Both the position numbers and the translations under genes were made by a program. From the NCBI GenBank assembly GCA_027296185.1, contig JAPUJL010000166.1, positions 1 through 15,226 on the forward strand: 15,226 bases of DNA, given 5' to 3'. The first letter of the stretch is position 1; each line of letters opens with the position of its first letter. This DNA comes from SAR324 cluster bacterium. Its GTDB lineage: Bacteria; SAR324; JACQKK01. The notes below the pieces were generated by a model. It made no database searches and had not been told where the DNA came from. It worked only from the letters and a program-made list of their open reading frames with translations. Of this stretch, positions 6,235 to 13,438 are shown piece after piece.

Positions 6235-7926
6235 ATGGGCAACGGTCTGTTCAGTCAACTCGATATCGGTAAGCGCTCGCTGATGGCCCAGCAGGCGGGG
6301 ATGGGTGTAGCCGGGCACAACGTCGCCAATGTCAACAACGAGGGCTATTCCCGCCAGCGGGTGGAGCTGGAAGAGCAGCATCCGCGCCGCTCCAAATTCG
6401 GAGCCGGGGTGGATATCGAAGCCGTAGGCCGGGTCACCGACCGCTTCACCAACGAGCGGCTGATCGGCGAGCAGACCCGCCTGGGCAACCTGGACGTGCG
6501 CGAGAAAATCCTGTTGAAGCTGGAGCAGATCTTCAACGAGACCGAGGGTACCGGACTGCGGGCGACCCTCAACGAATTCTGGGCCGCCTGGGGCGACGTG
6601 GCCAATCAGCCCGAATCGGAACTGTTCCGCGCCGAGCTCATCACCCGGACCAATTTGCTCACCCGCAAGTTTGGGGAGCAGGCCAAGGAACTGGACGATC
6701 TGCGCACCCAGCTCAATGGCCGCATCTCCCAGGACATCGAGGTGATCAATCAGTTGTCGCTCCAGCTGGCTCGCCAGAACATGTCGGTGCAACAGACCGA
6801 CCGCGGCCACGGCGAGGCGAACGACCTGTTCGACGCCCGGGAATCCACGCTAAAGGAGCTCTCCCGCCTGATCCAGCTCGAGTGGTTCGAGGACGAATCC
6901 GGCCTGATCCAGGTGACCGTGGGCAGCGGCTGGCCCCTCGTCGCGGGGCGGCGGGCGAACCGGCTGGAAGCTTCCCTGAAGAACGAGGAGCTGGGGATGT
7001 TCCGCATCCGCGGGATCGATCCCCAGGGCATTTCCCGGGACATCACCGACGAGGTGCGGGGCGGCCAACTGAAGGAATTGTTCAACCTGCGCGACCAGAC
7101 GGTGCGCGGATTCTCCGGCCGGCTGGACGAGCTGGCGGCGGAATTGGCCTTCAAGGTCAACCAACTCCACGCCACCGGCACGGGCATCAACGCCCGCCAC
7201 GGCAGGCTGCGCAGCTCCTTCGCCTTGAAGCCGGATGCGCTCGTTCGGCCCCTGCCCTTCCTGAAGGACGGGCTGTTCCGGGTGCACATGGTCAACGAGA
7301 ATAACGCGATCCTGGAAACCTACGAGGTGGAGATCAAGGCCGGGCGCGACACCCTGCCGGACATCGTGAACCGGATCAACGCCGCGGTGGGCGACCCCAG
7401 CCTGTTCCGCACGGTGTTGAACGGCGATGGCAGCGTCACCCTGGAATCGGGCGGGCCCTTCCCGTTCGTGCTGGGCGACGACGAAACCGATTTCGCCGTG
7501 GTGATGGGATTCAACAACTTTCTCGATACCCTGCGGGGCGCCCGGGATATTTCCATCAATCCACGGCTGGAGCGCGAACCCAACAGCATCTCCGCCGGCA
7601 AGCAGCTGGTTCCGGGAGACAACAGCGTGGCCTTGAAAATTCACGCCCTCCAATTCCTGCCCAGCATGCAGGACGATTCGATCAACTTCGACGAGTTCTA
7701 CAACGGCGTGTTGGCCGAGCTGGGGCTGATCGTGCAGCGCAGCCAAACGGAGAAGCGGAACCAGGAGTTGATCGTCCATCAGTTTCAGAAGCTGCGCGAC
7801 GAGGTCTCCTCGGTGAACATGGATGAGGAAGTGGCGGACATGGTGCAGTATCAGCGCGGCTTCGATGCGGCCGCCAAATTCATCAGCACCATAGACGAAA
7901 TGACCCGCACCATCATCGATATGTAG
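6235..7926 (+). CDS. flgK: Hook-filament junction protein FlgK (HAP1)
   Basis: First junction protein between the flexible hook and the rigid filament. The 563 residues match the family length (E. coli 547). The N-terminal D0 region shows GHNVANVNNEGYSRQRVELE at about residues 27-46, and D1 includes TGLRATLNEFWAAWGDVANQ, the FlgK-type continuation. The C-terminus has VNMDEEVADMVQYQRGFDAA, then AKFISTIDEMTRTIIDM, the paired D0 helix. The central domains are poorly conserved, as usual. There is no clear Shine-Dalgarno before the ATG (GAGAAACG lies somewhat far upstream), but the N-terminal alignment supports this start. flgL follows after 14 bp, so the pair is almost surely co-translated from one message. 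Confidence 0.96.
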   Translation: MGNGLFSQLDIGKRSLMAQQAGMGVAGHNVANVNNEGYSRQRVELEEQHPRRSKFGAGVDIEAVGRVTDRFTNERLIGEQTRLGNLDVREKILLKLEQIFNETEGTGLRATLNEFWAAWGDVANQPESELFRAELITRTNLLTRKFGEQAKELDDLRTQLNGRISQDIEVINQLSLQLARQNMSVQQTDRGHGEANDLFDARESTLKELSRLIQLEWFEDESGLIQVTVGSGWPLVAGRRANRLEASLKNEELGMFRIRGIDPQGISRDITDEVRGGQLKELFNLRDQTVRGFSGRLDELAAELAFKVNQLHATGTGINARHGRLRSSFALKPDALVRPLPFLKDGLFRVHMVNENNAILETYEVEIKAGRDTLPDIVNRINAAVGDPSLFRTVLNGDGSVTLESGGPFPFVLGDDETDFAVVMGFNNFLDTLRGARDISINPRLEREPNSISAGKQLVPGDNSVALKIHALQFLPSMQDDSINFDEFYNGVLAELGLIVQRSQTEKRNQELIVHQFQKLRDEVSSVNMDEEVADMVQYQRGFDAAAKFISTIDEMTRTIIDM

Positions 7927-7940
7927 GCGGACCGAAACCC

Positions 7941-9185
7941 ATGCGTGTCACCGATCTCACCAAACACAACAGCGTCGTTCGGGCGCTCAACACCGCCTCG
8001 TCCGAGCTGGCCACGCTGCAGGAGAACATGTCCTCCGGCAAGCGCATCAACCGGCTCTCGGACGACCCGATCGGCGCGACACAGGTGCAGGATTTCAAGA
8101 CCAAGCTCTCCTTCCTCGACACCATCAAGCGGAATATCCAGAACAACTACATCATGCTGGACCGCTACGAGGACGAGTTGGCCGACATGGGCGACATGCT
8201 CCGTACGGCCAAGACGCTGATCCTGGCCCAGGCCAACGGCAGCGCGGGCGACGCCACCCGCGAGGTCACGGCGACGGAACTGGAGGCCATCATCGACGCG
8301 CTGTTCGAGGCGGGCAATTCCAAGATCGGCAAGCTGTTCATCTTCGCGGGCACCCAGACCCTCACCCGGCCCCTGGCCCGGAACGAGGCCGTGCAGCCGG
8401 CGCTGATCGACGTCCGCAATGCCGATACGGGCTTCATTTTCGCCGTCGAATTGGACCAGTACGAGGGCCGGTTCATCGGCCACTCGTCCAATTCCTATAT
8501 TCTCCGCATCACCAAGGAGGGTCCCTTCGGACGGGCTCGCTACGAGGTGTCCGACGACGGCGGCGAATCCTGGGGCAAGGAACACACCCTGCTGCGGGAC
8601 AACCAGGTGGTCAACGAGTCCGGCAAGCTCGACGACCGGGTGCGGCTCCTCTTTCCCGGCGGAGATCAGCAAGAACCCGAGGCACCGACGATCTTCCTGG
8701 AAGGGTTGGAGTTTGTCTCTCCGTCCAACCCGCCGGTGGGCTACCACGGCAACGACGATAAGAAGTTCATTCCCACGGGCGAGGGCACCTTGCTGCCGGT
8801 GAACCTCACCGCCCGGGAAATCTTCTTCAAGAACGAGCAGGATCCCGAGTCCATCGACATCTTCGACCTGCTGTTCACGCTCAAGCGCTCCCTGATCGAA
8901 AACGAGCCCAAGGTGCTCGAGGAGCGCATCGACGAGCTGGACCGGGCCTTCAATCAAGTGCTGAACCGGCGCGCCGACGTGGGCAGCACGCGCCGCGAGC
9001 TGGAACTGCAATTCGACAAGATGGGCGACCGCGAATTCACCAAAACCAAGCAAATGTCCGCGATCGAAGATTTAGACCTGCCAGAAGCGGTCATGGACTT
9101 GAACCTGGCAGAACTTCGGAATCAGGCCTCGCTGAACACGGGAGCCCGCCTCATCCAACCGTCGCTGATCAACTTCCTGCGGTGA
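7941..9185 (+). CDS. flgL: Hook-filament junction protein FlgL (HAP3)
   Basis: Second junction protein, related to flagellin, on which the filament is built. The flagellin-like N-terminus is clear: SELATLQENMSSGKRINRLS followed by DDPIGATQVQDFKTKL. The C-terminal helix (DLDLPEAVMDLNLAELRNQA, then SLNTGARLIQPSLINFLR) is the matching D0 strand. At 414 residues it is about 100 longer than E. coli FlgL. The extra length lies in the middle (roughly residues 130-320) in a beta-rich surface domain including EVSDDGGESWG. The start is preceded by GGCGGA. Downstream is a 304-bp gap before csrA. Confidence 0.95.
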   Translation: MRVTDLTKHNSVVRALNTASSELATLQENMSSGKRINRLSDDPIGATQVQDFKTKLSFLDTIKRNIQNNYIMLDRYEDELADMGDMLRTAKTLILAQANGSAGDATREVTATELEAIIDALFEAGNSKIGKLFIFAGTQTLTRPLARNEAVQPALIDVRNADTGFIFAVELDQYEGRFIGHSSNSYILRITKEGPFGRARYEVSDDGGESWGKEHTLLRDNQVVNESGKLDDRVRLLFPGGDQQEPEAPTIFLEGLEFVSPSNPPVGYHGNDDKKFIPTGEGTLLPVNLTAREIFFKNEQDPESIDIFDLLFTLKRSLIENEPKVLEERIDELDRAFNQVLNRRADVGSTRRELELQFDKMGDREFTKTKQMSAIEDLDLPEAVMDLNLAELRNQASLNTGARLIQPSLINFLR

Positions 9186-9195
9186 CGGCGGATAC

Positions 9196-9215
9196 GCGGC
9201 GTCATTGGACGCCGC
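9196..9215 (+). terminator. GC-rich hairpin just after flgL
   Basis: GCGGCGTC (9196-9203) and GACGCCGC (9208-9215) form a perfect 8-bp stem with loop ATTG, 10 bases after the flgL stop. No T-run follows, so it may protect the 3' end or act as a weak or partial terminator rather than a full intrinsic one. Confidence 0.4.
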
Positions 9216-9317
9216 CGGACCGAACGGCCCGCCAAGCGCGTCCTGGACGGAATTTGCGCCGCACGGGCCAGAGGCCGCTGCCCCGGCCAAAGGGCACGGG
9301 GTGTGCATCGTTCGATA

Positions 9318-9338
9318 CTGCGGCCCAGGATGCCGCAG
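9318..9338 (+). promoter_or_regulatory. AGGAT-loop hairpin in the csrA leader (candidate CsrA autoregulatory site)
   Basis: CTGCGGC (9318-9324) and GCCGCAG (9332-9338) form a perfect 7-bp stem with the seven-base loop CCAGGAT, followed by G. The loop matches the core of the published CsrA SELEX consensus (CARGGAUG) and shows GGA in the expected loop position. It lies about 150 nt before csrA; other GGA motifs lie at the csrA Shine-Dalgarno (9479-9488). Confidence 0.45.
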
Positions 9339-9450
9339 CGCTCACGGCCATCCGTGGATCGATCGCCGAGACACAGGCAACACGGAACGCGAGTAGAGGC
9401 AAGAGGAGACCGACACGAATTACGCGAACGTCCGGCGATCGTCACAGTAG

Positions 9451-9470
9451 ACCCGGCGTACCGGGTTTTT
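9451..9470 (+). terminator. Terminator-like hairpin with T-run directly before the csrA ribosome-binding site
   Basis: ACCCGG (9451-9456), tetraloop CGTA and CCGGGT (9461-9466) form a perfect 6-bp stem running into TTTTT (9466-9470). A weaker G-T and an A-T pair could extend the base. Only 19 bases separate it from the csrA ATG, so any csrA transcript must pass through it. It could be an attenuator or the partial terminator of the flgM-flgL operon. The short stem limits confidence. Confidence 0.5.
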
Positions 9471-9489
9471 CAAGCCATGGAGGGCGGAA

Positions 9490-9723
9490 ATGCTGATTCT
9501 GACCAGGAAAGCGGGCGAATGCATCACCATCGGAGACGACATCAAGATACAGGTCATCGAGATCAAGGGAAAACAGGTTCGCCTCGGCATCGAGGCCCCC
9601 AGGAAATACGCGATTCACCGGGAAGAGGTTTACATCCGCATTCACGAAGAAAACAAACGGGCCGCATCCAAGGCCCCGCTGAGCCTGAAATCCATCGGTG
9701 ATCTTTGGAAGAAGAGGAAGTAA
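9490..9723 (+). CDS. csrA: RNA-binding translational regulator CsrA
   Basis: Small dimeric protein that binds GGA-containing hairpins in mRNA leaders and usually blocks translation; in flagellate bacteria carrying FliW its main known target is flagellin mRNA. The N-terminus [20 protein letters not shown] and the HREEVYIRI block are diagnostic, and RNA-contact residues Leu4, Arg6 and Arg44 are present. The protein is 77 residues, longer than E. coli CsrA (61), with a basic tail ending [11 protein letters not shown]-terminal extension is typical of CsrA proteins controlled by FliW. A strong GGAGGG Shine-Dalgarno lies 5 bases before the ATG. fliW follows 77 bp downstream. Confidence 0.97.
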   Translation: MLILTRKAGECITIGDDIKIQVIEIKGKQVRLGIEAPRKYAIHREEVYIRIHEENKRAASKAPLSLKSIGDLWKKRK

Positions 9724-9747
9724 CCGCCTGATCGGCATTTCTCCCTC

Positions 9748-9772
9748 CGGCCGGCCGTAAGGCGCCGGGCCG
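9748..9772 (+). promoter_or_regulatory. Hairpin between csrA and fliW
   Basis: CGGCCGGC (9748-9755) can pair with GCC (9764-9766) plus GGCCG (9768-9772) around a single bulged G, with an 8-base loop. No T-run follows. It may separate the two coding regions in one message. It lies in very GC-rich sequence, so chance pairing is quite possible. Confidence 0.25.
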
Positions 9773-9800
9773 CGAGTCAACCCAGTACAAGGTGTAACTC

Positions 9801-10307
9801 ATGAAGGTGGAAACCACGCGCTTCGGATCGTTGGACGTCCAGGAAGATCAGGTCATTACCCTGGTCGAGGGCTTGCTGGGATTTTCCGAGTGTACGCGCT
9901 TTATGCTGTTCTCGGACGAGATCGGGGAGCCCTTCCAGTGGATGCAATCCCTCGACATGGCCCCGCTGGCGTTCGTGGTGGTCGATCCGGCGCTGATCCT
10001 GCCCAACTACCGCTTTTCGCTGCACAAGGAGAAGATCAAGGGCCTCGATGCGGAGCGGGTCGAGGATTTGCAGGTTTACGTGATCGTGACCATGGCCGCG
10101 AACATCCTGGACATCACCGTGAACCTGCAGGGCCCGGTCGTGGTGAACCAGACCAACCTCGTCGGCATGCAGATCGTGCTCAACGATCCCGCCTTCAGCA
10201 CGCGTCATCCGCTGTTCACCGACCATCCGGACGACGAGGAACAGCTGCAAGAACAGATCAAGCAAGAGAATAAGGTCGCCTCCATGCGTGTCGCTGCGGC
10301 GGGCTAG
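9801..10307 (+). CDS. fliW: Flagellar assembly factor FliW, CsrA antagonist
   Basis: FliW binds CsrA and prevents it from repressing translation; it also binds free flagellin, so exported flagellin frees FliW to sequester CsrA. The 168-residue sequence opens with KVETTRFGSLDVQEDQVITL and GLLGFSECTRFMLF, and continues with PFQWMQSLDMAPLAFVVVDP, the standard FliW N-terminal pattern. Further blocks are DLQVYVIVTM, ITVNLQGPVVVN and VGMQIVLND. The acidic tail is less conserved. An AAGGTG Shine-Dalgarno lies 6 bases before the ATG. It is the last recognisable flagellar gene here; no flagellin gene is in the window. Confidence 0.96.
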   Translation: MKVETTRFGSLDVQEDQVITLVEGLLGFSECTRFMLFSDEIGEPFQWMQSLDMAPLAFVVVDPALILPNYRFSLHKEKIKGLDAERVEDLQVYVIVTMAANILDITVNLQGPVVVNQTNLVGMQIVLNDPAFSTRHPLFTDHPDDEEQLQEQIKQENKVASMRVAAAG

Positions 10308-10308
10308 C

Positions 10309-10371
10309 GTTCCCCTCCGGGAACCTGAGCGCCGCGGCCTGCTCCCCTGTGGAGCCCCTGCCTGAGGCCGC
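10309..10371 (+). terminator. Hairpins after fliW, possible weak terminator
   Basis: GTTCCC (10309-10314) pairs with GGGAAC (10319-10324) starting one base after the fliW stop. A second structure has outer arms GCGGCCT (10334-10340) and AGGCCGC (10365-10371) enclosing GCTCC/GGAGC (10341-10345 and 10351-10355). No immediate T-run follows, but a pyrimidine-rich stretch with repeated TTTCG begins near 10430. They mark the end of the flagellar block. No clear promoter for the next gene is visible. Confidence 0.4.
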
Positions 10372-10486
10372 AGCGAGGGACCCCCAGCGCCTCGGATCTC
10401 CGTCCGCTTCGAAATTTTCTGCATCGACCCCACCCCATTTTCGATTGTTCCTCGACCTTTCGTCCGTTTTCGGTTTTCGTTAGAGG

Positions 10487-11272
10487 ATGTGCCTGGTCCT
10501 GCTTTGGTTTTCCGCGCGCTCCGACGTAGAGGTGGTGCTGGCGGGAAACCGCGACGAGTTCTACCGCCGTCCCTCGGCACCGCCTGCAATCGTTGCCCGT
10601 AATCCCACGGTGTACGCTGGAAAGGACCTGGAGGCGGGGGGCACCTGGATGGGCCGCAACGAGGCGGGGCTGCTGGCGGCCATCACCAACCGCTACGGCT
10701 CCTCGCGCGCCGTGGCGGCGGGGCTGCGCTCCCGGGGCGAGATCGTGTTGCAGTTGCTCCAGCACCGGGTTGCCGCCGATGCGGCAGAGTGGGCCGCCTC
10801 GATCCCCCTGAAGGAATACCGGGCCTTCAACCTGCTCTTCGGGAGCGCAGAGGCTTTCTACTTCCTCTCCTCCCACGAGGGCGGGCCGCCGCGCCGCCTG
10901 GAGCCGGGCTTCCACGCGCTGAGCAACTCGACCTTGAACGATGCCAGCTGGCCGAAGGTGGAGCGCTCCCACCGCTTCGCCGAGGCGCACCGGGAGCGCT
11001 CCGGGGAGGCGCTGATCGGCGGCTTGCAGGCGTTCCTCACCGACCGTACGCCGCCGGACGACCAGACGCCGGCCAGCCGGGAGGAGGAGATTCACGGGGC
11101 TCTGGGCGCGGTGTTCATTCAGACCCCGGACTACGGCACCGTTTCCTCGACCATCGTCACTGTTGGGGGCAGCCTGGGAGACCGGTATTACTTCGCGGAA
11201 GGGGAGGACATGGGACGGCCCCCCGGCGGCGGGACCAATCCCTACCGGCTCGTCCGGTTCGACCCGGAATGA
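10487..11272 (+). CDS. TANGO2/NRDE-family protein
   Basis: Member of the NRDE (TANGO2, DUF833) family, named for the Asn-Arg-Asp-Glu motif seen here at residues 21-24 (VVLAGNRDEFYRRPS). Cys2 follows the initiator Met, as is typical; the fold is related to N-terminal nucleophile hydrolases, and Cys2 may become the N-terminal nucleophile. GGTWMGRNEAGLLAAITNRY and HALSNSTLND fit the family. The 261-residue length is normal. The function in bacteria is not established; eukaryotic members are linked to heme and lipid handling. Conserved Cys2 fixes ATG 10487, yet the only Shine-Dalgarno-like sequence (AGAGG) touches the ATG. It has no obvious flagellar role and is probably a separate transcription unit. 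Confidence 0.88.
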   Translation: MCLVLLWFSARSDVEVVLAGNRDEFYRRPSAPPAIVARNPTVYAGKDLEAGGTWMGRNEAGLLAAITNRYGSSRAVAAGLRSRGEIVLQLLQHRVAADAAEWAASIPLKEYRAFNLLFGSAEAFYFLSSHEGGPPRRLEPGFHALSNSTLNDASWPKVERSHRFAEAHRERSGEALIGGLQAFLTDRTPPDDQTPASREEEIHGALGAVFIQTPDYGTVSSTIVTVGGSLGDRYYFAEGEDMGRPPGGGTNPYRLVRFDPE

Positions 11273-11293
11273 ATCGGTCCTGAGTGAATCGGC

Positions 11294-11321
11294 CCGGAGC
11301 GAAACGGTACAGCCGCTCCGG
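11294..11321. terminator. Hairpin between convergent genes
   Basis: CCGGAGCG (11294-11301) and CGCTCCGG (11314-11321) form a perfect 8-bp stem with a 12-base loop, midway in the 72-bp gap between the convergent NRDE gene and the minus-strand gene. It could end transcription from both sides, but neither strand has a T-run beside it. Confidence 0.4.
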
Positions 11322-11344
11322 CACCGCGGCCCAGGGGCAACAAA

Positions 11345-12094
11345 TTACTGCAGGATGGGCGGCACCAACTCGCCCAGGGTGGATTCGATCGAGGTCTTGA
11401 AGAAGGCCCGGTTGGGACGGTTGCCGCCCATCAGTACCTGATCGGGCGCGAGCTTCTGTTCGAGGGTGACGTTCTTCGATGTCAAGCCGCTCCTGCCCCG
11501 GTCGAATCCCTTCACTTTCGCCTGATAGACCAGTTCCATCCCCTCCTCCCGGTAGCGGATCAGTAGTTGTAACCGCTCCAGCGTCACGTACCGGGATGGC
11601 GGCTTGAGCCGTACCTCGGTAAACGCGCCATCGAATCTGCAGGAGGCGGCCACGAAGGAGAAGACGTTCTCCAGCGTCGCCAGGTAGGCCTCCACCACCG
11701 GCGCCAGGGTCACCCGCAGGTCGAGCTTGCCGAAGCGGCCCGGCCGCTCCCACCGCTCGCCGTACAACAGGAACAAGCCCCCCGTCTTACTGGTGATGGG
11801 GCAATCGGAGGCCAGCGCCAGGCTCCACGGCGCGGCGAACTCGCCGCCCGGTTCCAGGGTGGCGTCCGCCGCCAGCTCGAGATGCTCTTGCACGGCAAAG
11901 GCGCTCTCCGGCGATTCCTTCAGGGCCTTGAATTCGGCGTAGGCCAGGGTCACCTGCAAATCCAGACGATCCAGCGCCTCGGCGCCGCGGTTGGTGGCCT
12001 GGAACGTGCCGGAAAAGGATTCGCCCTGCGTCAGCGTTTCGGCGGGAGTTTCCAGGCGAAATTCCAGGGGCTTGGCGAAGTGAAGGGCTTTCAT
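11345..12094 (-). CDS. Conserved-looking protein of unknown function, beta-rich, possibly arrestin-like
   Basis: I do not recognise this 249-residue protein. It starts MKALHFAKPLEFRLETPAET, has no signal peptide or membrane segment, and is rich in alternating hydrophobic beta strands with few helices. The pattern GESFSGTFQATNRG near residue 25, then LDLQVTLAYAEF, resembles one Ig-like/arrestin-like sandwich, and a second beta half begins near residue 130 (GRFGKLDLRVTLAPVVEAYL). This two-sandwich layout recalls Spo0M/arrestin-like proteins, but that is only inference. ATG 12094 is preferred; the frame stays open upstream to a GTG at 12175, and neither has a clear Shine-Dalgarno. It lies 161 bp downstream of the double-XRE gene on the same strand and may share its transcript. 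Confidence 0.7.
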   Translation of the reverse strand: MKALHFAKPLEFRLETPAETLTQGESFSGTFQATNRGAEALDRLDLQVTLAYAEFKALKESPESAFAVQEHLELAADATLEPGGEFAAPWSLALASDCPITSKTGGLFLLYGERWERPGRFGKLDLRVTLAPVVEAYLATLENVFSFVAASCRFDGAFTEVRLKPPSRYVTLERLQLLIRYREEGMELVYQAKVKGFDRGRSGLTSKNVTLEQKLAPDQVLMGGNRPNRAFFKTSIESTLGELVPPILQ

Positions 12095-12255
12095 GGCGCC
12101 GCGGCGGGTAATCAGGAGGGGCGGAAGCCAGTCTCTCCCATGCACCCCCGGGTGGCAACCGTTATCTCCCCGCACGGCGGGCAGCTGGGGCTCCAGAGTG
12201 CGTCCAGCGCCCCTCGCCCACCGCCGCCCGGGCTTGGCCCGGCGATGGCCCGGGG

Positions 12256-13044
12256 TTATTGGGCTTGCGGGACTTGGGCCGGCTCGGCGTGCGTCACGAC
12301 CTGATGGCGCCGCATCGTGTCGCGCACCAGCTCCAGTTGCGCCAGCACACTCTGTTGATCCGGCGGCGACAACTTGGGAAACAGGGCCGTCATGTCGTTG
12401 GAAATCTTATTGAAGCGGTTGAGATGGGCCGTCGAGCCCGCGAAGGGCGGCGATGGCAACCGGGGCTGGAATACATGGGCCTGCTCCGCACGGGCCAGGT
12501 CCACCAAGTCCAGGTAGTTCCAGTTGTAAACCATGCTGATCCGCCGCAGAACCTCGTCCGAAGGCGATTCGCCCGCCTCCAGCCCCTCGTACTCCTCCAG
12601 GGGGATCTTGAGCAGCATGGAAAGGATGTCCTTCGATTGCCCCAGGCCGGTGCGTGCTTCCCGCAGCCGGTTACCCAGGGTCTCATGGCTGCGCGCGCCC
12701 GATTTGGGCGGCTGCTGCTGGAGCGGCGCGGGCGTCGGCGTAAGCGGAGACGAGGGTGACTGCGTAGTCGGAAGCGGCGCGGTCTGACCCGGTTGAGCCG
12801 CCGGGGCCTTTGGGTTGGGCGAGATCATCTCGTTGATAATCAGCCGCTGGGCGTCGTAGTAGTTCCAGCCCGTCAGCTTGCACAGCCGCCGCAGGGTCTC
12901 GTCGTCGGGATTCTTCCCCCGTTCGAGCCGCTCGTAATCGTCGGGTGACATGTTCAGCAGCACGGCCATGGTGTCAACCGTCTGGTTGGCCTCGACGCGC
13001 GATTGGAGAAGCATCTCGTGGAAGCTATGTGGAGCCGAAGCCAT
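12256..13044 (-). CDS. Protein with two XRE-type helix-turn-helix domains
   Basis: Probable cytoplasmic DNA-binding regulator of 262 residues. Two diverged copies of an XRE/Cro-like domain occupy about residues 10-70 and 123-182. Residues 37-64 (YERLERGKNPDDETLRRLCK onward) align without gaps to 152-179 (YEGLEAGESPSDEVLRRISM onward), with 15 of 28 identical. Both copies end in an unusual W-N-Y-x-D motif (Trp60, Trp175). A Pro/Gln/Ser/Thr-rich linker (about 75-118) separates them, and a helical C-terminus (KLSPPDQQSVLAQLELV) may dimerise. A single protein could thus grip two half-sites. AAGGG lies 9 bases before the ATG. It is divergent from the REC-PP2C gene across a 394-bp gap. Target and function are unknown. 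Confidence 0.8.
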   Translation of the reverse strand: MASAPHSFHEMLLQSRVEANQTVDTMAVLLNMSPDDYERLERGKNPDDETLRRLCKLTGWNYYDAQRLIINEMISPNPKAPAAQPGQTAPLPTTQSPSSPLTPTPAPLQQQPPKSGARSHETLGNRLREARTGLGQSKDILSMLLKIPLEEYEGLEAGESPSDEVLRRISMVYNWNYLDLVDLARAEQAHVFQPRLPSPPFAGSTAHLNRFNKISNDMTALFPKLSPPDQQSVLAQLELVRDTMRRHQVVTHAEPAQVPQAQ

Positions 13045-13438
13045 CGCTCAATCCCTTTTGTGTAAATGTGAAGCGAACGCCCGGCAGTGTGAGTCCGGGG
13101 TCTCGATTCTCTCGCTACGACATGCAAAATACGGCCCGGCAGGTGGGCCTCGACGATTGCGAACGGGGCGGAGTTGGGTCATATTGGTGCCGCAATGTGG
13201 GGGATTGGCCGGACGGATCGGCGGGGAGATATTCGGACGGCGGTGAACGCATGCCCGCGCTCCATACGAACCACGCAGGCTCGAAGCCGGCACCGGTGTG
13301 GCCCTCGGCGGCCGATTGTGCGCAAAGAGAGCGTGAAGGGGATGACGGGCGGGCGGGATTTCACACGAAGTTCTGGACTACATTTGGAAACGACGAAGGT
13401 GTACCATCGCATCGCCTCCCGACGAGTCGGCGGCTAGC
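13045..13438. other. 394-bp divergent intergenic region with a candidate operator
   Basis: No credible gene lies here; the open frames are low-quality. It must hold the promoters of both the XRE gene and the REC-PP2C gene, but I see no well-spaced -35/-10 pair. ATTG-GTGCCG-CAAT (13183-13196) is an inverted repeat of the size bound by XRE dimers; with one G-T pair its arms extend to CATATTG and CAATGTG (13180-13199). A short inverted repeat CCGAC/GTCGG (13419-13430) sits just before the REC-PP2C start. Confidence 0.4.

Larger units (their letters stand above)
9186..9489 (+). other. 304-bp flgL-csrA intergenic leader, no gene
   Basis: No reading frame here looks protein-coding; those present are short and Arg/Pro-rich. 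The stretch contains three separate perfect hairpins (9196-9215, 9318-9338, 9451-9466), and by eye about ten GGA triplets. I see no convincing sigma-28 or sigma-70 promoter, so csrA may depend on read-through from flgL or on a promoter I cannot recognise. Confidence 0.7.

Noticed and set aside
9182..9496. Open frame filling the flgL-csrA gap
   Set aside because: Low-complexity Arg/Thr/Pro-rich product, no Shine-Dalgarno, and it overlaps the hairpins and the csrA start.
12228..12242. CCGGGC/GCCCGG hairpin after the XRE gene stop
   Set aside because: Short stem in extremely GC-rich sequence with a 3-base loop and no T-run; not distinguishable from chance.
13384..13407. TTGGAA and TACCAT as a sigma-70 promoter for the REC-PP2C gene
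   Set aside because: The spacer is only 12 bp, too short for a functional pair.
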